Shown in pieces: positions 1 through 5,081 of a stretch of 24,846 bases of DNA. Position 1 is the stretch's first letter. Each line of letters begins with the position of its first letter. Both the position numbers and the translations under genes were made by a program. The notes under the pieces are model-generated. The model searched no databases. It had not been told where the DNA came from and was given only the letters and a program-made list of their open reading frames with translations. This DNA is from CALWZE01 sp964645785 (GTDB lineage: Bacteria > Bacillota > Clostridia > Oscillospirales > Ruminococcaceae): the NCBI GenBank assembly GCA_964645785.1, contig CAZYAV010000033.1, forward strand, positions 1 through 24,846. Reading direction: 5' to 3'.

Positions 1-47
1 TTTTCCTTTTTGCGCTTGATGTTGTTCCATTTCGAGTGTCCTGACAT
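1..47 (-). CDS. yebC: YebC/PmpR-family regulator, N-terminal fragment
   Basis: The gene reads leftward from an ATG at 47-45 and is cut by the window edge after about 15 codons. The visible residues are MSGHSKWNNIKRKKE, which match the highly conserved N-terminus of YebC/PmpR proteins (M-[AS]-G-H-S-K-W-x-x-I-K-x-[KR]-K). A good ribosome binding site (AGGGAG) lies about 8 nt upstream, and a promoter with a 17-nt spacer sits at 81-109. Members of this family bind DNA as transcription regulators or act as translation factors that relieve ribosome stalling; the fragment cannot say which. The family call rests only on this short signature, but the signature is specific. Confidence 0.88.
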   Translation of the reverse strand, partial: MSGHSKWNNIKRKKE

Positions 48-80
48 AAAAGCAACTCCCTTTAAAAATTCAGCTTATCC

Positions 81-109
81 AGTTTATCACGTTTCCCGGC
101 GTTTGACAA
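81..109 (-). promoter_or_regulatory. Promoter of the yebC-like gene
   Basis: Read on the minus strand, TTGTCA (109-104) and TAAACT (86-81) are separated by exactly 17 nt. The predicted start of transcription lies about 25-30 nt before the ATG at 47. Both hexamers are near the sigma-A consensus and the region is locally AT-rich in GC-rich surroundings. Confidence 0.7.
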
Positions 110-343
110 CCGGGCGCACCGGCCGCCCGTGTGTGCCCCGCCCGCCGGGCGCGGTTTGTTTTCCGGGGCGCGGCGTGTGCTGCGGTCCTCCCGCCGCCCC
201 GCGGATAAGAGCCGCAAAGCCCGGCGCGCGTACCGGGCGGCTTTGTCCCCTGCGTATGCGCGGCCGCGCCGGGGCGGCGCGGCTCGCTCCCTCCGCTCCC
301 CGGCCGCTTTTTCGGGAATTCCCCATTTAAATAGTTGAATGTA

Positions 344-372
344 TTGAAAAGCGGGGCGCAAAACGCTAAAAT
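344..372 (+). promoter_or_regulatory. Sigma-A type promoter without an obvious gene
   Basis: TTGAAA (344-349) and TAAAAT (367-372) are separated by 17 nt, in an AT-rich patch. No convincing coding region follows for about 465 nt (weak ORF at 838) or about 790 nt (Crp-like gene at 1164). It may drive a long leader for the Crp-like gene, or a non-coding transcript that carries the tandem repeat just downstream. The same two hexamers with the same spacing recur at 4901-4929. Confidence 0.55.
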
Positions 373-420
373 TGGCATATGTCGGATAGCGCACGCCCGA
401 GCCCTGTAACGGCGCAAGCC

Positions 421-590
421 GCCTGCTTCCGGCCAAAGTTCCCCCGCGGGGAAAGGCCGCCGGGTCGCATCGCGCTGTCGCCCTATTTTGAGCCTCCAGC
501 CGCCCCCCTGAGGGGACAAGGCCGTCGGTATTGCGCTGCCCTCCTTATTTAAAGCCTCCGGCCGCTCCCCCCGCGGGGCAAAGCCGTCGG
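421..590. repeat. Degenerate tandem repeat, about 62-bp period
   Basis: Two 44-nt segments, 485-528 and 547-590, align without gaps at an offset of 62 nt. Both run from an AT-rich 'attt' through 'agcctcc' to 'gccgtcgg', and each centres on a C-run/G-run hairpin (about ccccccnngngggg). A third, more diverged unit (421-464, 'cccccgcggggaaaggccg') precedes them. Palindromic GC-rich intergenic repeats of this general look are common in gut Clostridia; membership of a specific family is not shown. Confidence 0.6.
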
Positions 591-837
591 GCGGGGCGTT
601 GCACGAGCTGGGACAGAGCCAGCCACCCGGCCGCCGCGCAGGGCGGAGCTGCGGCCGATGCCGGCGGGGCATCTCCTGCGCCGCAATCCGCGCGCAAGCC
701 CGGCAAAGAGCCGCCGGGCGGCTGTCCCCTGGCGGGGCGGCGCGGGCTATCCGGAAAAAGCCCGGCATCTCCCTGGGGCAAACGCGCCCCGCCGGCTCGG
801 CCGGGCAAACCCATGCTTTGAGGAACAAGGTGAACCC

Positions 838-1164
838 ATGATGCAAATCGCCGTTATCTGTGAAAGCGCAGCGGAATCCCGGCGCACCGCTGCACAGTCC
901 GCGTGCACCGCCGCGCAAAGCGGGCGCGTCCCGTTCTCCCGGGCTGCCGGTGTGGGGCGGGGCGCGCTGTGGAGCTGCCCCCAAAAGGGCGCTGCCCCGA
1001 TTCCGGCCTGCGGCGCGCGGCAGCTCCGTTCCGGCGCCGGTGTTGTGCCCTGCGGCGATGTCCCGTGCCGCGCAGAAGCCCCGGCTTTCGTCTGTCCCGT
1101 CGGCGCGGGATGGGGCAAGCCCGGTACAGCCGGCGCTGCCCCCGCGCAGGGGGTCGGCCGCTGA
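838..1164 (+). CDS. Doubtful small cysteine-containing ORF before the Crp-like gene
   Basis: A 108-codon frame starts at tandem ATGs (838, 841) after a possible ribosome site (AAGGTG). Its TGA overlaps the ATG of the Crp-like gene by one base (TGATG), as in a coupled operon. The product begins MMQIAVICESAAESRR and carries eight scattered cysteines, including a C-G-D-V-P-C pair. No family is recognised and the composition (Ala, Gly, Pro, Arg) is close to that of non-coding GC-rich DNA. It may be a small real protein, a leader ORF, or chance. Confidence 0.22.
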   Translation: MMQIAVICESAAESRRTAAQSACTAAQSGRVPFSRAAGVGRGALWSCPQKGAAPIPACGARQLRSGAGVVPCGDVPCRAEAPAFVCPVGAGWGKPGTAGAAPAQGVGR

Positions 1165-1829
1165 TGGGGGCGCAGGGGGGCTTTGCGGGGCTGCCGTTTT
1201 GGAACGACCTGTCCGAATCGGAAAAGGCGGCGGCGCTGCGCGGCCAGACCCGGCACACCTATCAGCAGGGCGGCTACATTTTAGGGTTCAGCGACGCCTG
1301 CCTTGGGATGGTGTATGTCCACAGCGGCTCCATCCGCATCTACATCACCTCCGGCGAGGGGCGGGAGGTTACCCTATTCCACATCTCCGCGGGGGAATGC
1401 TGCGTGTTCTCCTCCGCCTGCGCCATCGGGGGTATCGCGCTGGATGTGCAGATGGTTGCGGACAGCGCGGTGGAGCTTTCCGCCATTCACGCCGGGACGG
1501 TCGCGGAGCTGATGGCCTCCAACCTGCATTTCCGCTGCTTTGTCTATGAGCTCTCCACCGCGCGGTACGCGGCCGTGGTGTGGGTTATGCAGCAGATTCT
1601 CTTTGTGCATTTTGACGCGCGTCTGGCGGGGCTGCTCTTGTCCGTGTATGAAAAAACCGGCGACAGAACCATCCGCATGACCCAGGAGGCGATGGCGCAG
1701 GAGGTCAACTCCGCCCGCGAAGTCGTCGCGCGGATGCTCCGGCAGTTTGCCGCCGACGGCTGGATCGAGCTGCGGCGGGGCGCCGTGGTGCTGAAGGATA
1801 CCGGCGCGCTGAAAGCCCTTCTCGAATGA
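1164..1829 (+). CDS. Crp/Fnr-family transcriptional regulator
   Basis: A 221-residue protein with the two-domain Crp/Fnr plan. The N-terminal part (about residues 10-120) is a cyclic-nucleotide-binding-like beta roll (GYILGFSDACLGMVYVHSGSIRIY; EVTLFHISAGECC). The C-terminal part (about 150-221) is a winged helix-turn-helix (MTQEAMAQEVNSAREVVARML followed by a short wing). There is no N-terminal Fe-S cysteine cluster as in Fnr. Instead the roll carries C79-C80 and C86 (GECCVFSSAC), a possible thiol or persulfide switch. The ATG at 1164 is chosen because the family fold begins just after it and a G-rich site (AGGGGG) precedes it; upstream in-frame starts add only low-complexity sequence. It lies 81 nt before the thioredoxin gene on the same strand, so it probably controls that cluster. 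The ligand is unknown. Confidence 0.85.
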   Translation: MGAQGGFAGLPFWNDLSESEKAAALRGQTRHTYQQGGYILGFSDACLGMVYVHSGSIRIYITSGEGREVTLFHISAGECCVFSSACAIGGIALDVQMVADSAVELSAIHAGTVAELMASNLHFRCFVYELSTARYAAVVWVMQQILFVHFDARLAGLLLSVYEKTGDRTIRMTQEAMAQEVNSAREVVARMLRQFAADGWIELRRGAVVLKDTGALKALLE

Positions 1830-1910
1830 GACCCGGTTACAGAAACGGCGTCCCCCGGCGGGTAAAATAAAGCTGCAAGGCAAATTACACCCCAAGGAGG
1901 ATTTAAAAAT

Positions 1911-2219
1911 ATGTCCGAGCTGACCATTACAAAAGAGAATTTTGAGCAGGTGGCGGGCTCATCGCTCCCGGTGCTGCTGGACTTTTGGGCGCCGTGGTGC
2001 GCCCCCTGCCGCATGATGTCCCCGGTTGTGGCGCAGCTTGCGCAGGAGTATGCGGGAAAGGCCGTCGTCGGCAAGGTCAACGTGGAGGAGGAGCCGGAGC
2101 TGGCCGCCGCGTTCGGCGTCGCCAGCATTCCGATGTTCGTGGTTCTCAAAGGCGGCAAAGCGGCTGCCAGCCGGGTTGGCGCAATGCCAAAATCAAGCTT
2201 GGAGGCGATGCTGCAATGA
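1911..2219 (+). CDS. trxA: Thioredoxin
   Basis: A 102-residue single-domain thioredoxin, the usual length for the family. It reduces protein and low-molecular-weight disulfides in the cytosol. The active site is W-C30-A-P-C33, in place of the classical WCGPC, preceded by the conserved DFWAPW. The cis-proline loop is present (ASIPMFVV), followed by a C-terminal GxxxG-like strand. A strong AAGGAGG lies about 10 nt before the ATG. Its stop overlaps the start of the rhodanese gene (ATGA), which suggests that the two are made in a fixed ratio. The changed dipeptide between the cysteines would be expected to shift redox potential or partner choice. Next to three rhodanese domains, a role in releasing sulfide from rhodanese persulfide is likely (inference). 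Confidence 0.95.
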   Translation: MSELTITKENFEQVAGSSLPVLLDFWAPWCAPCRMMSPVVAQLAQEYAGKAVVGKVNVEEEPELAAAFGVASIPMFVVLKGGKAAASRVGAMPKSSLEAMLQ

Positions 2220-2536
2220 GCTTTATGGATTTTTTCAGGCGTCCGGATTTCGACGCCGGGCTGGAGGCGTGGCGCAGCCAGAAGGGCGCTGTTCTGCTGG
2301 ATGTGCGAACCGCGCAGGAGTACCGGCAGGGTCATATCGAGGGCAGCCTCAACATCCCGCTTCAGGATGTCGCGGCCGTCCAAAAAAGCGTTCCCGCGCA
2401 GGACACCCCCGTCTATGTCCACTGCCTCAGCGGTTCCAGAAGCGCGCAGGCCGCTTCCGAATTAAAAGCGATGGGCTATACAAATGTAACAAATATCGGC
2501 GGTATCAGCGCATACCGCGGAAAGGTGGTGAAGTGA
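2216..2536 (+). CDS. Single-domain rhodanese-like sulfurtransferase
   Basis: A 106-residue cytosolic rhodanese domain. Typical marks are the substrate-side strand VLLDVRTAQEYRQGHIEGSLNIPL and the active-site loop VHC70LSGSRS, where C70 would carry the persulfide. It ends with GYTNVTNIGGISAYRG. The ATG overlaps the thioredoxin stop (ATGA), with a GGAGG about 10 nt upstream inside trxA. A four-base gap separates it from the flavoprotein gene. Proteins of this size (GlpE/PspE type) move sulfane sulfur from thiosulfate or persulfides to thiol acceptors. Its place between thioredoxin and a CoA-disulfide-reductase-like enzyme points to sulfane sulfur or disulfide metabolism; the in vivo donor is unknown. 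Confidence 0.92.
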   Translation: MSFMDFFRRPDFDAGLEAWRSQKGAVLLDVRTAQEYRQGHIEGSLNIPLQDVAAVQKSVPAQDTPVYVHCLSGSRSAQAASELKAMGYTNVTNIGGISAYRGKVVK

Positions 2537-2540
2537 CACA

Positions 2541-4232
2541 ATGAAAGTTGTCATTGTGGGCGGCGTTGCCGGCGGCGCGACCGCGGCGACCCGCATCAGG
2601 CGGTTGGACGAGCAGGCGCAGATCACGATTTTTGAGCGTTCCGGCTATATTTCCTATGCAAACTGCGGCCTGCCCTACTATATCGGCGGCGTCATCGAGG
2701 ATCCGGAGGAGCTGACACTGCAAACGCCGGAAAGCTTCCGGGCGCGGTTTCGCATCGACGTCCGAGTGAAGCACGAGGTCATCAACATCCGCACGGCGCA
2801 AAAGACGGTTGTCGTGCGCAATCTGGAAACCGGCGAGGAATTTGAGGAGCCGTATGACAAGCTGATCCTCTCCCCCGGCGCAAAGCCGGTTTGGCCAAAT
2901 CTGCCCGGCATGGACAGCGACAGGCTGTTTACCCTGCGCACCGTGGAGGACACCTTCCGCATCCGCCGGTTTGTCGAACGGCAAAAGCCCAAAACGGCCG
3001 TGATGGTGGGCGGCGGCTTTATCGGGCTGGAGGTGGCGGAAAACCTGTGCGAGCTCGGCATCCGCACAACGGTTATCCAGCGCGGAAAGCAGCTGATGAA
3101 CACGCTGGATTACGACATGGCCACCCTCGTGCACACCAAGCTGCGCGCAAAGGGGATCACCCTCAGGCTCGGCGCGGACGTGGCGGGCTTTGAACCGGCG
3201 GGGGACGGCCTGCGCGTTCTGCTGAAGGGGGAGCAGCCGGTTGCGGCGGACATGGTGCTGCTGGCAATCGGGGTCAGCCCGGAAAGCACCCTCGCCAAAA
3301 AGGCGGGGCTCGCGCTCGGCTTAAAGGACGCCATCGTCGTAAACGACAGGATGGAGACCTCCGCCGCGGATATCTACGCCGTGGGCGACGCCGTTCAGGT
3401 TCGGCACGCGGTCACCGGCAGCGACGCCGTGATCGCCCTTGCGGGGCCTGCCAACAAGCAGGGGCGGATTGCGGCGGACAACATCTGCGGCCTGGACAGC
3501 CGCTATAAGGGCTCGCTGGGCTCCTCCGTGATTAAGCTGTTCGACCTCACCGCCGCCAGCACCGGCCTGACCGAAAAGGCGGCCGGGCAGGCAGGGATTT
3601 CCTACGACAGCGTAGTGCTGTCCCCCTCCTCCCACGCCGGCTATTACCCGGGCGCAAAAACCATGACCATGAAGGTGGTCTATGAAACGGGCACCCTGCG
3701 GCTTCTGGGCGCGCAGATTCTGGGGCAGGAGGGGGTCGACAAGCGGCTGGACGTCCTGGCCACCGCAATCGGCGCCGGGATGCGCGCCGACGCGCTCAAG
3801 GATCTGGATCTCGCCTATGCGCCGCCGTATTCCTCCGCCAAGGATCCGGTCAACATGGCCGGGTTCATGATCGAGAATCTCGCCACCGGCAAGGTCAGGC
3901 AGTTCCGCTGGGACGAGGTCGCGTCCCTGCCGCGGGACGGCAGCGTCACCCTGCTGGACACCCGCACGCTGGGCGAATACGCGCGCGGCCACGCGGACGG
4001 CTTCCTCAACATCCCGGTCGACGAGCTGCGCGCGCGGCTGGCCGAAGTTGACCGCGCAAAGCCGGTGTATGTCATGTGCCAGAGCGGGCTTCGCAGCTAT
4101 CTCGCCTGCCGCATCCTGTCGCAGGCGGGGTACGATTGCAACAACCTCGCGGGCGGGTACCGGTTTTACGCCGGCATCCTGCACGAGCAGGCGGTTGCCG
4201 AGCAGTCGCTGCCCTGCGGTATGGACAGGTGA
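2541..4232 (+). CDS. CoA-disulfide reductase-like flavoprotein fused to rhodanese
   Basis: A 563-residue pyridine nucleotide-disulfide oxidoreductase with a C-terminal rhodanese domain (CoADR-Rhd architecture). The FAD-binding GGVAGG lies at residues 7-12, and the single redox cysteine is C42 in SYANC42GLPYY, as in CoA-disulfide reductases and NADH oxidases/peroxidases of this clade. A second dinucleotide fold (VMVGGGFIGLEVAENL, about 155-170) binds NAD(P)H, and IYAVGDAV (about 280) is the second FAD motif. The dimerisation domain follows, then a rhodanese domain (about 455-550) with catalytic C513 (YVMCQSGLRSY). Relatives reduce CoA disulfide, CoA persulfide or polysulfide with NAD(P)H. The start follows the rhodanese stop by 4 nt and is preceded by AAAGGTGG. 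Its stop overlaps the possible GTG start of the next gene. The exact substrate cannot be told from sequence. Confidence 0.93.
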   Translation: MKVVIVGGVAGGATAATRIRRLDEQAQITIFERSGYISYANCGLPYYIGGVIEDPEELTLQTPESFRARFRIDVRVKHEVINIRTAQKTVVVRNLETGEEFEEPYDKLILSPGAKPVWPNLPGMDSDRLFTLRTVEDTFRIRRFVERQKPKTAVMVGGGFIGLEVAENLCELGIRTTVIQRGKQLMNTLDYDMATLVHTKLRAKGITLRLGADVAGFEPAGDGLRVLLKGEQPVAADMVLLAIGVSPESTLAKKAGLALGLKDAIVVNDRMETSAADIYAVGDAVQVRHAVTGSDAVIALAGPANKQGRIAADNICGLDSRYKGSLGSSVIKLFDLTAASTGLTEKAAGQAGISYDSVVLSPSSHAGYYPGAKTMTMKVVYETGTLRLLGAQILGQEGVDKRLDVLATAIGAGMRADALKDLDLAYAPPYSSAKDPVNMAGFMIENLATGKVRQFRWDEVASLPRDGSVTLLDTRTLGEYARGHADGFLNIPVDELRARLAEVDRAKPVYVMCQSGLRSYLACRILSQAGYDCNNLAGGYRFYAGILHEQAVAEQSLPCGMDR

Positions 4233-4246
4233 GGGGGCGCGGCCCG

Positions 4247-4645
4247 TTGAAGCGGGTTTTGTCCCTGCTGCTCCCGGCACTTCTCCTTGCCGGCTGCGGG
4301 CGCGCGGACGCGGCTTCGCAGCCGGGCGGCTCCTATGAGTCCATCCCGATGGCCGAAGGGGTCGAGCGGATGCAGGCGGACACGGACTATATCCTTCTGG
4401 ACGTGCGCCGCGCCGACGAATTTGAAGCGGGTCATCTGCCCGGCGCCCTGAACCTGCCCAACGAGCAGATCGGCGAGCAGGAAATCCCCCTTCTGCCGGA
4501 CAAGGCGCAGACCATCTATCTGTATTGCCGCAGCGGGAACCGCAGCAAGCAGGCGGCGGACAAGCTGCTGGCGCTGGGGTACACGGGTCTTGTGGAAATC
4601 GGCGGCATCCTCGACTATACCGGCGAGCTCGCCTACGGTTCGTAA
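4247..4645 (+). CDS. Rhodanese-like lipoprotein
   Basis: A 132-residue protein with a lipoprotein signal peptide. The start is taken as TTG at 4247 because it gives a compact signal (MKRVLSLLLPALLLAGC) and has a GAGGGGG ribosome site about 9 nt upstream. An in-frame GTG at 4229 overlaps the previous stop and is an alternative. The lipobox is LLAG-C17, so the mature protein would be anchored on the outer face of the membrane. The rhodanese domain (about residues 35-130) has YILLDVRRADEFEAGHLPGALNLP and the active loop YLYC94RSGNRS. It is the last gene of the cluster. Its location suggests capture or transfer of sulfane sulfur outside the cell, while its neighbours act in the cytosol (inference). 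Confidence 0.88.
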   Translation: MKRVLSLLLPALLLAGCGRADAASQPGGSYESIPMAEGVERMQADTDYILLDVRRADEFEAGHLPGALNLPNEQIGEQEIPLLPDKAQTIYLYCRSGNRSKQAADKLLALGYTGLVEIGGILDYTGELAYGS

Positions 4646-4689
4646 AGCGGGTGCGCCGTGATGCGGTGCATTCCAAGGCAGGGTTCTCG

Positions 4690-4725
4690 GCAAGCCGCGC
4701 AGACCGGTTGGTCTGCGCGGCTTGC
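4690..4725. terminator. Perfect 16-bp hairpin, possible U-less terminator
   Basis: The arms 4690-4705 and 4710-4725 are perfectly complementary (16 bp, very GC-rich) with a 4-nt loop (ggtt). It begins 44 nt after the stop of the lipoprotein rhodanese gene. Neither side has a T-run, so it is not a canonical intrinsic terminator; it may stop or protect the 3' end of the sulfur-operon transcript. Confidence 0.5.
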
Positions 4726-4900
4726 TGCGTCCCGGGCTTCCCGTTCTGCGGCGCGGCAGCTTCTCCCGATTGCCGCGCGCCGGCGTGCGCAAATTCCAAA
4801 AAGGGCGTTGCTTCCCCGCCCTGCCGCTCCCGTTTTCGCGCCCGGCCTGCGCCCGGATGGGCAAATCGGCCTGCGCACTTGCCGCGTGGATTGCGCGGGC
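4726..4900. other. GC-rich intergenic stretch, nothing recognised
   Basis: Together with the hairpin before it and the promoters after it, this makes a 436-nt gap between the lipoprotein gene and the start of the sigma/LRR gene. Frames across it are short, Arg/Ala/Pro-rich and overlap each other on both strands. No gene, RNA or repeat family is recognised. Confidence 0.5.
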
Positions 4901-4929
4901 TTGAAATAAGGCTGGATTCTTGATAAAAT
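4901..4929 (+). promoter_or_regulatory. Upstream promoter (P1) of the sigma/LRR gene
   Basis: TTGAAA (4901-4906) and TAAAAT (4924-4929) are spaced by 17 nt. The hexamers and spacing are identical to those of the orphan promoter at 344-372. Transcription would start near 4936, about 145 nt before the ATG. Confidence 0.65.
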
Positions 4930-4967
4930 GGCCTGTATAGTGGCCGTGCGGCAAAAATCGGCCTGTA

Positions 4968-4996
4968 TTTACATTTTCGCCAAAAAAGGGTACAAT
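4968..4996 (+). promoter_or_regulatory. Downstream promoter (P2) of the sigma/LRR gene
   Basis: TTTACA (4968-4973) and TACAAT (4991-4996) are spaced by 17 nt. Transcription would start near 5003, giving a leader of about 80 nt. The motif 'ggcctgtat' occurs both at 4930-4938 and at 4960-4968, the second copy running into the -35 box; it could be a pair of regulator half-sites. Confidence 0.75.
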
Positions 4997-5081
4997 ATGG
5001 AATGGTTTAACGCCGTATTCTGTCGCATTTGCCCAAAAAGCTGCAATCCGGACTTCATTGGGAAGGATGAGGGAAGTAACT

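Larger units (their letters stand above)
110..837. other. GC-rich intergenic region without a convincing gene
   Basis: This is most of the gap between the divergent yebC-like gene and the Crp-like gene. Open frames exist in several phases on both strands, but they are Arg/Pro/Ala/Gly-rich, mutually overlapping and lack recognisable domains, as expected from stop-poor GC-rich DNA. The stretch at about 155-230 contains a segment ending in 'gataagagccgc' that resembles part of the repeat at 7385-7428. A promoter (344-372) and a tandem repeat (421-590) are listed separately. Confidence 0.6.

Noticed and set aside
70..984. 304-codon minus-strand frame and other long frames across the left intergenic region
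   Set aside because: Arg/Pro/Ala/Gly-rich, no domains, overlaps the promoter and repeat; typical of stop-poor GC-rich DNA.
903..1163. Longer start for the Crp-like regulator
   Set aside because: The added 87 residues are low-complexity and unlike any Crp-family N-terminus; ATG 1164 fits the fold.
3321..4799. 492-codon minus-strand frame
   Set aside because: Antisense to the flavoprotein and the lipoprotein rhodanese, both with intact motifs; no recognisable domain.
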